64,000 nt of DNA from Rubellimicrobium sp. CFH 75288 (GTDB lineage: Bacteria; Pseudomonadota; Alphaproteobacteria; Rhodobacterales; Rhodobacteraceae), in assembly GCF_009904055.1 (NCBI RefSeq), contig NZ_WYDP01000003.1, forward strand, positions 434,001 through 498,000, written 5' to 3'. Positions 1-8,637 of this stretch are shown in pieces. How positions within the stretch are numbered: position 1 is the first letter of the stretch; each line of letters starts with the position of its first letter. The position numbers and the translations under genes are program-made. A model generated the notes under the pieces. The model was not told where the DNA came from, did no database searches, and saw nothing but the letters and a program-made list of their open reading frames with translations.

Positions 1-1442
1 CGCTCGCGCGGCTCCTGGCCGAGGCGCCGGACCTCCTGCTCCTCGACGAGCCCACGAACCACCTCGACATCGCCGCCATCGCCTGGCTCGAGGAGCGGCT
101 CCTCGCCCATTCCGGCGCCGTGGTCCTGATCTCGCACGACCGGGCGGTGCTGCGCGCCGTGACGGGGGCGACGCTCTGGCTCGACCGCGGCACGCTGCGG
201 CGGCAGGACAGGGGCTTTGCCGCCTTCGAGGAATGGCGAGACCGCGTCTGGGCCGAGGAGGACGCGGCCCGCCACAAGCTCGACCGCCTGATCCGCGCCG
301 AGAGCCGCTGGGCGGTCGAGGGGATCAGCGCCCGGCGCAAGCGCAACATGGGTCGCGTCCGCGCGCTCGAGGCGCTGCGGGCCGAGCGGCGCGAGCAGAT
401 CCGCCGGACGGGCGCCGCCGCCCTCGCGCTCGACGCAGGCCCCCTCTCGGGCCGCCGGGTGATCGAGGCGCGGGGCCTCGCCAAGCGCTTCGGCGACCGC
501 ACGATCGTCGAGGGGCTCGACCTCGTCGTGGCGCGCGGGGACCGGCTGGCGATCGTGGGGCCGAACGGCGCGGGCAAGACCACGCTCGTGAACCTGCTGC
601 TCGGCCGCCTCCGTCCCGATGCGGGCACCGTGATCCACGGCACCAATCTCGAGGTCGCGGTGCTCGACCAGTCCCGCGCCGCGCTCGACCCCGACGCGAC
701 CCTCTGGGACAGCCTTGCCGGAGACCCCGAGATCGGGGCGGGCCGGTCCGATCAGGTGATGGTCCGCGGAGAGCCGCGCCACGTCGTGGGCTACCTCAAG
801 GACTTCCTGTTCGCCGAGGCGCAGGCCCGCGCGCCCGTCCGCTCGCTCTCGGGGGGCGAGAAGGCGCGGCTCCTGCTCGCGCGGATCATGGCCCGCCCCT
901 CCAACCTCCTCGTCCTCGACGAGCCCACCAACGACCTCGACATCGAGACGCTGGACCTCCTGCAGGAGGTGCTGGACGGCTATGACGGCACCGTGCTGCT
1001 GGTCAGCCACGACCGCGACTTCCTCGACCGCGTGGCGACCGCGACCCTCGTGCTGGAGGGGGACGGCCGCGCCACCCTGTTCGCGGGCGGCTGGAGCGAC
1101 GCAATGGCCCAGCGCGGCGGCCACCCCCTCGGCGCGCCGCCCGCCGCGCCCGCCCGCTCCGGGCGCTCCGCCTCTGCCGCCCCGCCCGCGCGCTCCGCAA
1201 GGCCGACCGACCGCCCCCGCCTCACCTTCACGGAGCGGCACCGCCTCGACGCGCTTCCGGCCGAGATCGACCGCCTCTCGGCCGAGGTGACACGGCTCGC
1301 CGACCTTCTCTCCGACGCCACCCTGTTCGAGCGCGACCCCGCCCGCGCCGCTCGCGCGGCCGAGCTTCTGGCCGACCGCCAGTCCGCGCTGGCCCGGGCC
1401 GAGGAGGAATGGTTCGCCCTCGCCGAGAAGGCCGAGGGCTGA
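1..1442 (+). CDS. uup: ABC-F family ATPase, Uup-like (5' end outside window)
   Basis: Soluble ABC-F ATPase with two nucleotide-binding domains and no membrane segments; Uup-type proteins act on ribosomes and branched DNA intermediates. The frame is already open at base 3, and the first residues carry the first domain's Walker B ([12 protein letters not shown]), so the N-terminus lies upstream. The second domain is complete: Walker [10 protein letters not shown] at 558-584, signature LSGGEKARL near 846-872, Walker [13 protein letters not shown] near 907-942, and a switch His in VSHDRDF. A Pro/Ala/Ser-rich linker then leads to a C-terminal coiled coil (about bases 1225-1435), typical of Uup and absent from most other ABC-F proteins. 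It converges on mazG with a six-base gap. The family is certain; assignment to Uup rests on the coiled-coil tail. Confidence 0.9.
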   Translation, partial: LARLLAEAPDLLLLDEPTNHLDIAAIAWLEERLLAHSGAVVLISHDRAVLRAVTGATLWLDRGTLRRQDRGFAAFEEWRDRVWAEEDAARHKLDRLIRAESRWAVEGISARRKRNMGRVRALEALRAERREQIRRTGAAALALDAGPLSGRRVIEARGLAKRFGDRTIVEGLDLVVARGDRLAIVGPNGAGKTTLVNLLLGRLRPDAGTVIHGTNLEVAVLDQSRAALDPDATLWDSLAGDPEIGAGRSDQVMVRGEPRHVVGYLKDFLFAEAQARAPVRSLSGGEKARLLLARIMARPSNLLVLDEPTNDLDIETLDLLQEVLDGYDGTVLLVSHDRDFLDRVATATLVLEGDGRATLFAGGWSDAMAQRGGHPLGAPPAAPARSGRSASAAPPARSARPTDRPRLTFTERHRLDALPAEIDRLSAEVTRLADLLSDATLFERDPARAARAAELLADRQSALARAEEEWFALAEKAEG

Positions 1443-1448
1443 GGCCCG

Positions 1449-2237
1449 TCACCCCCCCGCGGCGCGGTCCTGCCGCCGCACCTCGTCCCAGAGCGCGTCC
1501 ATCTCGGCCAGCGTGCTGTCCTGCGGCCTCCGGCCCCGCTCGGCCAGCCGGTCCTCCACGGCGGCGAAGCGGCGCTCGAACTTGTCGCAGGCCCGCCGCA
1601 GCGCGGCTTCCGGGTCCACGCCCAGATGCCGGGCGAGGTTGGCCAGCACGAACAGGAGGTCCCCCACCTCCTCCTCGCGCGCGTCCGGCCCCTCGGCCGC
1701 GGCGACCTCGCGCGCCTCCTCGGCGACCTTCTCCAGCACCGGCCCCGCATCGGGCCAGTCGAAGCCCACCCGCGCCGCCCGGGCCTGCAGCTTCTCCGCG
1801 CGCTTCAGCGCGGGCAGCGCGCGCGCCACGCCGTCCAGCACGCGCCCCGCGCCCCGCTCGAGCGCCTTCTGCGCCTCCCAGGCGCGGGTCTGCTCGGCCG
1901 CCGTCCGCACGGCGCCCTCGCCGAAGACATGCGGATGGCGGGCCACCATCTTGTCGGCCACCGCCGCCGCCACGTCGGCAAAGTCGAACAGCCCCGCCTC
2001 CTCTGCCATGCGCGCGTGATAGACCGCCTGCAGCAGCAGATCCCCCAGCTCGCCGCGCAGCCCGTCCCAGTCCTCGCGCGCGATCGCGTCGGCGACCTCG
2101 TAGGCCTCCTCGATCGTGTAGGGCGCGATCGTGGCAAAGGTCTGCTCGAGGTCCCACGGGCACCCCCCGTCCGGGTCGCGCAGGCGCGCCATGATGTCCA
2201 GCAGGCGGGCGGTCTCGTCGCGGGGGTCGCGAGGCAT
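1449..2237 (-). CDS. mazG: Nucleoside triphosphate pyrophosphohydrolase MazG
   Basis: Hydrolyses NTPs and dNTPs to the monophosphate and pyrophosphate in the cytoplasm (house-cleaning enzyme). The 262-residue protein has the usual length and two MazG domains. The first carries the metal-binding acidic pattern in PYTIEEAYEVADAI followed by RGELGDLLLQ. The second carries KVAEEAREVAAAE followed by EEEVGDLLFVLANLARH. The start, MPRDPRDETARLLDIMARLRD, is the normal family beginning and is preceded by GGAGGAGAGCA. The gene converges with uup and diverges from the M20 hydrolase with 60 bases between. Confidence 0.95.
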   Translation of the reverse strand: MPRDPRDETARLLDIMARLRDPDGGCPWDLEQTFATIAPYTIEEAYEVADAIAREDWDGLRGELGDLLLQAVYHARMAEEAGLFDFADVAAAVADKMVARHPHVFGEGAVRTAAEQTRAWEAQKALERGAGRVLDGVARALPALKRAEKLQARAARVGFDWPDAGPVLEKVAEEAREVAAAEGPDAREEEVGDLLFVLANLARHLGVDPEAALRRACDKFERRFAAVEDRLAERGRRPQDSTLAEMDALWDEVRRQDRAAGG

Positions 2238-2297
2238 TGCTCTCCTCCGGGGGGGCGGCTAGGCCGGGGCATCCCACAGGCCCCGGCCGGAGTCCAC

Positions 2298-3458
2298 ATG
2301 CCCGTCCTCAACCGCATCGCCGCCTTCGCCGACGACATGGCCGCCTGGCGCCGCCACCTGCACCGCCACCCGGAACTGGGGCTCGACTGCCCCGAGACGG
2401 CCGCCTTCGCCGCCGCCCTCCTGCGCGGGTTCGGCGTGGACGCGCTCCACGAGGGGCTGGGCCGCACCGGCCTTGTCGCGCTGATCCACGGCCGCGCGCC
2501 GGGCCCCGCCGTGCTCCTGCGCGCCGACATGGACGCCCTGCCCATCGAGGAGGCGACCGGCGCCCCCCACGCCTCCGCGGTGCCGGGCCGGATGCATGCC
2601 TGCGGCCATGACGGCCACACGGCCATGCTGCTCGGCGCCGCGCGCTACCTCTGCGAGACGCGCGCCTTCGCGGGCACCGCCGTCATCATGATCCAGCCCG
2701 GAGAGGAAACCTCCGCCGGCTGCCTGCGGATGATCGAGGACGGCCTTCTGGACCTCGCCCCCGTGCGCGAGGCCTATGCGCTCCACTCGCTGCCCGGCGC
2801 GCCGGTGGGGGCCTTCGTCACCGCGCCCGGCCCCGTCATGGCCGCCTGCGACACCTTCACGATCCGCTTCCGGGGGCAGGGGGGCCACGCCGCCTACCCG
2901 CACGAGACGCGCGACCCGATCCTGCCCGCCGCCGCCTGCGTGACCGCGCTCCAGTCCGTCCCCGCGCGCGACCGCGACCCGCTGCGCGGCTGCGTCCTGG
3001 GCGTGAGCCAGATCCACGGCGGCACGACCGACAACGTCGTGCCCGACACGGCCTGGATCAACGGCACGATCCGCACCTTCGACAAGGCCGTGCGCGCCCG
3101 TGTGCACGCCCGCATCGCCGAGGTGGCGCAGGGCATCGCCGCCTCCTTCGGCACCGCGGCCGAGGTCGAGATCGAGACGGGCTATCCCGCCACCGTCAAC
3201 GACCCCGCCCGCACCGCCTTTGCCGTCTCCGTCGCGCGCGAGGTGTCGGGCCTCGTCGTGGACGACGCCCCGCCCGAGATGGGGGCCGAGGACTTCGCCT
3301 TCCTGCTCGACCGCGTGCCGGGCTGCTACCTGTTCGTCGGCAACGGCGACACGGCCGGGCTGCACCAGGCCGGCTACGACTTCGACGACGAGGCCGCCCC
3401 CGCCGGCGCCTCGCTTCTCGCGCGCCTCGTCGAGCGCGCGCTGCCGCTGGAGGGCTGA
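2298..3458 (+). CDS. M20-family amidohydrolase (hippurate hydrolase / aminoacylase type)
   Basis: Zinc-dependent hydrolase removing acyl or carbamoyl groups from amino acids; the true substrate is unknown. The 386-residue protein has the M20D motifs in order: LLRADMDALPIEE (about 73-85), HACGHDGHTAM (100-110) with the conserved Cys102 and His104, QPGEETSAG (about 133-141) with the paired Glu, and MGAEDFAFLL near the C-terminus. ATG 2298 is chosen because GGAG at 2289-2292 sits five bases upstream and the protein then begins as the family does. Agmatinase follows after three bases, so the two genes are almost certainly co-transcribed. A role in arginine or agmatine-derived amide turnover is inference from that neighbour. 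Confidence 0.85.
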   Translation: MPVLNRIAAFADDMAAWRRHLHRHPELGLDCPETAAFAAALLRGFGVDALHEGLGRTGLVALIHGRAPGPAVLLRADMDALPIEEATGAPHASAVPGRMHACGHDGHTAMLLGAARYLCETRAFAGTAVIMIQPGEETSAGCLRMIEDGLLDLAPVREAYALHSLPGAPVGAFVTAPGPVMAACDTFTIRFRGQGGHAAYPHETRDPILPAAACVTALQSVPARDRDPLRGCVLGVSQIHGGTTDNVVPDTAWINGTIRTFDKAVRARVHARIAEVAQGIAASFGTAAEVEIETGYPATVNDPARTAFAVSVAREVSGLVVDDAPPEMGAEDFAFLLDRVPGCYLFVGNGDTAGLHQAGYDFDDEAAPAGASLLARLVERALPLEG

Positions 3459-3461
3459 GCC

Positions 3462-4427
3462 ATGGCGCTGGAGGATGCGGGCCGCGAGATCGACCGCGCG
3501 CTGACCGGGGACCTGCGCGGCCTCGCCTACGAGAACGCCTTTGCCGGGGCCACGTCCTTTCTGCGGCGGCGCTACGCCAAGGACCCCGCAGGGGCGGACG
3601 TGGCGGTGATCGGCGTGCCCTTCGACGCGGCCGTGACGCACCGGCCCGGCACCCGCTTCGGCCCCCGCGCGCTGCGCGAGGCCTCGACGCTCCAGCCCTT
3701 CGACCCGCCCTGGGGCTGGCCCTTCGACCCGCTCTCGGACCTGGCGGTGGTGGATGCGGGCGACATCGCCTTCGACTATGCCCGCACCGACAGCCTGCCC
3801 CCCGCCGTCACCGCCCGGATCGCCGAGGTGCTGGACGCGGGCGCGGCTCCCCTCGTGCTCGGGGGCGATCATTCGATCACCCTGCCGGTGCTGCGCGCGA
3901 TGGCCGCGCGCCACGGCCCCGTCGCGGTGGTCCAGTTCGACGCGCACAGCGACCTGTGGCCCGACGACGACCCCGCCCGGATCGACCACGGCACCTTCCT
4001 CTACAAGGCCGTGCGCGAGGGGCTCGTGGATGTCGCCCGCTCGGTCCAGATCGGCATCCGCACCGTGACGGCGGACCGGCTCGGCGTCCCCATGATCGAC
4101 GCGCGCGAGGTCCACGAGGAGGGCCCCGCGGCCGTCGCGCGCAAGGCGCGCGCCATCGTGGGCGACGCACCCGCCTATCTCACCTTCGACATCGACGCGC
4201 TCGATCCCGCCTTCGCGCCGGGGACCGGCACGCCGGTCTGGGGCGGGCTCGCCTCGTGGCAGGCCCAGGGCATCCTGCGCGACCTCGCGGGCCTGCGCGT
4301 GCTCGGCGGCGACGTGGTCGAGGTCTCGCCCCCCTACGACCCGACGGGCGCCACCGCGATCGCCGGCGCCCATGCGGCGACCGAGATCCTGTGCCTGATC
4401 GGCTGGCACAGGCTGGGGCGCGGCTGA
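3462..4427 (+). CDS. speB: Agmatinase (ureohydrolase family)
   Basis: Binuclear manganese ureohydrolase, probably cleaving agmatine to putrescine and urea. The metal ligands are all present: GGDHS (His137), FDAHSD (Asp160, His162, Asp164) and TFDIDALDP (Asp243, Asp245). Length is 321 residues, normal for the family. It starts three bases after the M20 hydrolase stop and ends three bases before the next start, so a three-gene operon is likely. Related ureohydrolases acting on guanidinobutyrate or proclavaminate share these motifs, so substrate identity is likely but unproven. The product putrescine could feed the catabolic operon at 24.1-29.3 kb. Confidence 0.88.
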   Translation: MALEDAGREIDRALTGDLRGLAYENAFAGATSFLRRRYAKDPAGADVAVIGVPFDAAVTHRPGTRFGPRALREASTLQPFDPPWGWPFDPLSDLAVVDAGDIAFDYARTDSLPPAVTARIAEVLDAGAAPLVLGGDHSITLPVLRAMAARHGPVAVVQFDAHSDLWPDDDPARIDHGTFLYKAVREGLVDVARSVQIGIRTVTADRLGVPMIDAREVHEEGPAAVARKARAIVGDAPAYLTFDIDALDPAFAPGTGTPVWGGLASWQAQGILRDLAGLRVLGGDVVEVSPPYDPTGATAIAGAHAATEILCLIGWHRLGRG

Positions 4428-4430
4428 GCG

Positions 4431-5033
4431 ATGCCCGCGGCCGCCGATGCCGCCGGGGCCGCCCTGCGCCGCGCCGTGGCGGTCGTGGCAGGGCTGAACC
4501 TCGGCTATTTCGGTATCGAGGCGTCGGTGGCGCTGGCGATCGGTTCGGTGGCGCTGCTTGCCGACAGCGTGGACTTTCTCGAGGATGCGAGCGTCAACCT
4601 GCTGATCCTGCTGGGTCTGAGATGGTCGCTCGCAGCGCGCGCCCGGCTCGGCATGGGTCTCGCCGTGCTGCTGCTCGTGCCGGCGCTGGCGACGCTCTGG
4701 ATGGCGTGGGACAAGCTGCAGCAGCCCGTCGCGCCCCCGCCGCTGCCGCTGATGCTGGCCGGGGCGGGGGCGCTGGCGGTGAACCTCGCCTCGGCGGTGC
4801 TGCTCGCGCGGGTGCGCGGCCACGGCGGCAGCCTGGGCCGAGCGGCCTTCCTGTCGGCGCGCAACGACGCGCTGGCCAATCTGGGGATCGTCGCCGCCGG
4901 TCTCGTGACAGCGGTCCTGTGGCGCTCGGCCTGGCCCGATCTCGTCGTGGGCCTCGGCATTGCGGCGCTCAACGCCGACGCTGCGCGCCAGGTCTGGACG
5001 GCCGCGCGGCGCGAAGCGTCCGGTGCGCCCTGA
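4431..5033 (+). CDS. Cation transporter, short CDF-like membrane protein
   Basis: Inner-membrane protein of 200 residues with about five to six hydrophobic segments, resembling the transmembrane half of cation diffusion facilitators. VDFLEDASVN aligns with the DxxxD metal site of helix 2. LSARNDALAN aligns with helix 5, where the HxxxD site of zinc exporters reads SxxxD, so the His ligand is replaced by Ser. The usual cytoplasmic C-terminal domain is missing. Metal specificity therefore cannot be inferred, and transport may not be of zinc. It is the last gene of the M20 hydrolase-agmatinase unit, starting three bases after speB, and converges with the binding-protein gene. Confidence 0.75.
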   Translation: MPAAADAAGAALRRAVAVVAGLNLGYFGIEASVALAIGSVALLADSVDFLEDASVNLLILLGLRWSLAARARLGMGLAVLLLVPALATLWMAWDKLQQPVAPPPLPLMLAGAGALAVNLASAVLLARVRGHGGSLGRAAFLSARNDALANLGIVAAGLVTAVLWRSAWPDLVVGLGIAALNADAARQVWTAARREASGAP

Positions 5034-5078
5034 GGCGCTGGCGGAGGCGGCGCGACCGCCGCCCCCGCCCGGTCGGGC

Positions 5079-6119
5079 TCAGAACCCGGCCTTGATCTGC
5101 TCGAACACCTCGGCATGGCGGATGCGCTGCTCTGGCGAGATCGGAAGCTGCGCGAACACGGGCGCGTCGATCGGACCCAGACCGGCGGCGGTCAGATCCT
5201 CCTCGCCGACCAGCTCCTCCATGGCCGGCGCGTTGGGGCTGCCCCAGCCCGCCTCGACCAGCGGGCGAACCGATTCGGGGCTGTGGAAGGCGTTGACGTA
5301 GTCGTACATCTTGTCCTCGGAGCCCGGCCCGTTCGCCAGGTTCACGAAACCGCAGAGCCACACGGACGAGCCCTCGGCCGGTTCGCGCTGGAAGCCGATG
5401 GGACGGCCTTCCTCGCGCATGGTCGGGTAGGTCTCGTTCCAGGCCCAGGCGATCAGGACCTCGCCCGTGCTCAGAAGCTGGGCGAGTTCGGCCGGATCGG
5501 TCCAGTAGGTGCGGATGTTGGGATGGGCCGCGCGCAGCCAGGCGGCCGCGGCCTCGAACTGCTCGTCCGTGACCTCGGTCCAGTCCGTCACGCCGGTGGC
5601 GAGATAGGCCAGCGCCCAGGCATCGTCCACGTTGTCGGGGATCGTCATGCGCCCCGCATAGGCCGGATTGTGGAACACCGCGAGCGAGGCGACGTCCTCC
5701 TCGGGGACCTGCTCGGGATTGTAGGCGATGGCGGTGGAGCCCCAGTCCGACGGGATGAAATACACGTCCTCGCCGGTGCCGATCTCCGTGCCCATCAGGT
5801 TCCGGTCGAGGTCGTCGGCCGCCTCGATCCGCGACATGTCCCAAGGCTCCAGCAGGCCGCTCTCCTGCCACTTGAGCACGGAGCCCGCGCAGATATGGGC
5901 CATGTCGGCGCGGAAGCCCGCGCGCACCTTCTGGAACGCTTCCTCCTCGTCGCCGAAGAACGAGAAGGTGGGAGAGGCGCCGTGCTTCTCGATGAACGGC
6001 TGGTGGAAGGCCGGGTTCTCGAACCCGGCATATTCGAGGATCAGAAGATCGGCGGTCTGCGCGGACGCCGCGCCGGCAAGGGCAACGGACGCGGCACCGA
6101 GGAGAAGGGCGGTCTTCAT
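5079..6119 (-). CDS. Periplasmic substrate-binding protein, spermidine/putrescine (PotD) type
   Basis: Secreted solute-binding protein of 346 residues. The first 20 residues form a clear signal peptide (MKTALLLGAASVALAGAASA, cleaved before QT). The mature protein has the PotD-type pattern: an N-terminal lobe with FSFFGDEEEAFQKVRAGF, the hinge-region SDWGSTAIAYNPEQV, then GEVLIAWAWNETY. The ligand is probably a polyamine or related cation, but several PotD relatives bind other compounds. No permease or ATPase gene adjoins it, so it is an orphan. The 220 bases upstream lie behind the sugar dehydrogenase gene on the same strand and contain a GC-rich hairpin. Confidence 0.82.
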   Translation of the reverse strand: MKTALLLGAASVALAGAASAQTADLLILEYAGFENPAFHQPFIEKHGASPTFSFFGDEEEAFQKVRAGFRADMAHICAGSVLKWQESGLLEPWDMSRIEAADDLDRNLMGTEIGTGEDVYFIPSDWGSTAIAYNPEQVPEEDVASLAVFHNPAYAGRMTIPDNVDDAWALAYLATGVTDWTEVTDEQFEAAAAWLRAAHPNIRTYWTDPAELAQLLSTGEVLIAWAWNETYPTMREEGRPIGFQREPAEGSSVWLCGFVNLANGPGSEDKMYDYVNAFHSPESVRPLVEAGWGSPNAPAMEELVGEEDLTAAGLGPIDAPVFAQLPISPEQRIRHAEVFEQIKAGF

Positions 6120-6294
6120 CTGGGATGGTCTCCGATGGCTGAGGGGGAAGGGGACCGGCCCGACGGGCGGACCGGGCGCCGCGCGGGCTCGCCTCGTGGT
6201 CCGTCGCTGGCGCCCATGGGCTCGGCCTCCGCTCGCATGGCCGGATTCCTGCGGCCTGGCGCAGAGATTGGGGCAAAGACCACGGGATGCAAGC

Positions 6295-6327
6295 CGCCCC
6301 CGCGCCGGCGTGACCCGCGCGGGGGCG
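6295..6327 (-). terminator. GC-rich hairpin behind the sugar dehydrogenase gene
   Basis: Perfect 10-bp inverted repeat, CGCCCCCGCG (6295-6304) with CGCGGGGGCG (6318-6327) and a 13-base loop, starting 13 bases past the stop of the sugar dehydrogenase. No T-run follows on the minus strand, so it may be a transcript-stabilising hairpin rather than an intrinsic terminator. The rest of 6120-6339 shows no coding signal. Confidence 0.4.
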
Positions 6328-6339
6328 CGGCCCGCGCCG

Positions 6340-7491
6340 TCAGCTGTCGCTGCCGCCGGGGACCAGCCGCACCAGTTCCCCGTCCTCGTGGTCCGTGATG
6401 ACCCAGATGGCGCCGTCCGCCACGGCCACGTCGCGCACGCGGCGGTCCAGGGCGATCACCTCCTCGGCCGCGACGCGGCCCTCCTCCAGCGTCACGCGCA
6501 CGATCCCCCCGGTCTGCAGGCCGCCCACCAGCATGTCGCCCTGCCAGGCCTCGAATGCGGGCTCGTTCCACACGAAGGTCAGACCCGACGGGGCGACCGT
6601 CTCCTCGAAGATGTGGACGGGCGGGGTCATGCCCTCCATCGTGGGGCCGACCCCGATCGGCGCGCCGGAATAATCCACGCCGCCCGTGGTCCAGGGCCAG
6701 CCGTAATTATTGCCGCCCACCAGCAGGTTGATCTCGTCGCCGCCCTGCGGCCCGTGATCGACGGCCCAGACCTCGCCCGTGGACGGGTGCACCGTCAGCG
6801 CCTGGATGTTGCGGTTGCCGGCGGTGAACAGGAACTCGTTGGCGTCCTCGTCCCAGGACGGATTGTCCTCGGGCGCCTCGCCCGCGTCGGTCATCCGCAG
6901 CACGCTGCCGGCTTGATCCTCCAGGTCCTGCGCCCGCTCGATGTTGCGCCGCTCCCCGATCGAGAGGTAGAGCGACCCGTCCAGCCCCCAGGCCATGCGG
7001 CCGCCGAAATGCAGGCCGCTCGAATCCTGATCGGCCTCCTGCATCACCCAGACGTCCTCGGCCTCGCCGAAGCCCTCGCCGTCCCACTCCGCGCGCTGGA
7101 CGACCACCGCCGCGCCGCGCTCGGTCTCGCGCGAATAGGACCAGTAGACGAGGCCGTTCTCCTCGAAGTCCGGGTGCAGCAGGATGTCGAACAGCCCCGC
7201 CTGGCTGCGCCCGGTCTCGCCCTCGTAGCGGAACAGGTCCCCGAGCGTCACGAGCGGCTCCGACAGCTCCCCCCCGGCCGGGACGCGGCGGATCGTGCCC
7301 GCATTGCGCTCGGTCACCAGAACCGATCCGTCGGGCAGCACCGCCATCCCCCAGGGATGCTCGAGCGGGGCGGCCACCGTCTCCACGGTCAGGGTCAGCC
7401 CGCCGCTCTCCACGGTCTCGGGCAAGGCGAGGGCAGGGGCGGCCAGAAGGGCCATGGCCGAGGCGGCCCCGAGGCATCGTGCACGGGTCAT
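6340..7491 (-). CDS. PQQ-type soluble aldose (glucose/sorbosone) dehydrogenase
   Basis: Predicted periplasmic quinoprotein that oxidises aldoses, of the Asd/YliI beta-propeller family. ATG 7491 is chosen over an in-frame ATG eight codons upstream because GGAGA lies about six bases before it and it begins a clean signal peptide (MTRARCLGAASAMALLAAPALALP). Family markers include LEHPWGMAVLPDGSVLVTER, HPDFEENGLVY, DSSGLHFGGRMAWG, AVDHGPQGGDEINLL and NNYGWPW. Length, 383 residues, is typical. The gene stands alone and diverges from acuI. Cofactor use of PQQ is family knowledge; the window also encodes a full PQQ pathway at 54.3-57.4 kb, so the cofactor is available. Confidence 0.87.
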   Translation of the reverse strand: MTRARCLGAASAMALLAAPALALPETVESGGLTLTVETVAAPLEHPWGMAVLPDGSVLVTERNAGTIRRVPAGGELSEPLVTLGDLFRYEGETGRSQAGLFDILLHPDFEENGLVYWSYSRETERGAAVVVQRAEWDGEGFGEAEDVWVMQEADQDSSGLHFGGRMAWGLDGSLYLSIGERRNIERAQDLEDQAGSVLRMTDAGEAPEDNPSWDEDANEFLFTAGNRNIQALTVHPSTGEVWAVDHGPQGGDEINLLVGGNNYGWPWTTGGVDYSGAPIGVGPTMEGMTPPVHIFEETVAPSGLTFVWNEPAFEAWQGDMLVGGLQTGGIVRVTLEEGRVAAEEVIALDRRVRDVAVADGAIWVITDHEDGELVRLVPGGSDS

Positions 7492-7629
7492 CGGGTCTCT
7501 CCACTCTGTTCGCATTCACGGACCCAACCCCCCCGGCCCCCCCGCCGTTCCCCCCCGCGCCCGTCGGTCCCCCTTGCGGCGCGCGCCCGCGGCTGTCACC
7601 CAAGGATGACCCCCCTCCCGGAGGCGCCC

Positions 7630-8619
7630 ATGTTCACCGCCCTTCTGACCGACCGCGAGGACGGCCGCACCCGCTCCGCCGTCACGCACCTCTCCGACGA
7701 CCGCCTGCCCGCGGGCGACGTCACGGTGGCCGTCCGCCACAGCACGGTGAACTACAAGGACGGGCTCTGCCTCGCGGGGCAAGGGGGGCTCGTGCGCGAC
7801 TGGCCCCATGTGGCGGGCATCGACTTCGCGGGCGTGGTCGAGGCCTCAGACGACCCCGCCTGGCGCCCCGGCGACGAGGTCGTGCTGACCGGCTGGCGCG
7901 TGGGCGAGACGCGCTGGGGCGGCTACGCCACCCGCGCCCGCGTGCGGGGCGCCTGGCTCGTCCGCCGCCCCGAGGGGCTCACCCTGCGCGAGACGATGGC
8001 GATCGGCACCGCCGGGCTGACCGCCGCGCTCGCGCTGCTGCGGCTCGAGGAGGAGGGTCTCGCGCCCGGTCAGGGGCCGGTCCTCGTCACCGGCGCCTCG
8101 GGGGGCGTGGGCTCCGTCGCGCTCGCCCTCCTGGCCGCCGCGGGGCACGAGGCCGTCGCCGTCACCGGCCGCCCCGAGCACGAGGATTATCTGCGCAGCC
8201 TCGGCGCCGCCCGCATCGTCCCCCGCGCCGACCTGTCCGCCGCGCCGGCGAAGCCCCTCGAATCCGAGACCTGGGCCGGCTGCATCGACGCCGTGGGCGG
8301 CGCCATGCTCGCCCGCGTCCTCGCGCAGCTGCGCTACGGCGCCTGCGCCGCCGCCGTGGGGCTCGCGGGCGGCGCGGCCCTGCCTGCGACCGTCATCCCG
8401 TTCCTGCTGCGCGGGGTGAGCCTTCTCGGCATCGATTCGGTCATGGCCCCCATCCCCCGGCGAGAGGCCGCCTGGGCCCGCCTCGCGCGCGACCTCGACC
8501 GCGACCGCCTCGCCGCCATGACCGTGTCCGCCACGCTCGACGACGTGCCCGCCCTGGGCCGGCAGATCCTCGCCGGACAGGTGCGCGGCCGCGTCGTCGT
8601 GGACCTTCCCCAGACCTGA
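7630..8619 (+). CDS. acuI: Acryloyl-CoA reductase AcuI / YhdH-type quinone oxidoreductase
   Basis: NADPH-dependent medium-chain reductase without catalytic zinc. In related Rhodobacteraceae AcuI reduces acryloyl-CoA to propionyl-CoA in 3-hydroxypropionate and DMSP metabolism and detoxifies acrylate. Evidence: 329 residues starting MFTALL, the substrate-side motif NYKDGL, PHVAGIDFAGVV, and the nucleotide-binding turn VTGASGGVGSVAL. ATG 7630 follows GGAGG at the right distance. The class V aminotransferase-like gene follows 18 bases later. AcuI and YhdH cannot be told apart by eye, so the physiological substrate is inference. Confidence 0.85.
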   Translation: MFTALLTDREDGRTRSAVTHLSDDRLPAGDVTVAVRHSTVNYKDGLCLAGQGGLVRDWPHVAGIDFAGVVEASDDPAWRPGDEVVLTGWRVGETRWGGYATRARVRGAWLVRRPEGLTLRETMAIGTAGLTAALALLRLEEEGLAPGQGPVLVTGASGGVGSVALALLAAAGHEAVAVTGRPEHEDYLRSLGAARIVPRADLSAAPAKPLESETWAGCIDAVGGAMLARVLAQLRYGACAAAVGLAGGAALPATVIPFLLRGVSLLGIDSVMAPIPRREAAWARLARDLDRDRLAAMTVSATLDDVPALGRQILAGQVRGRVVVDLPQT

Positions 8620-8637
8620 AGCCCCGGACCCCCCACC

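Noticed and set aside
2259-4823. An 854-codon minus-strand frame across the M20 hydrolase and agmatinase
   Set aside because: Its translation is Arg/Gly/His-rich shadow sequence opposite two well-supported enzymes.
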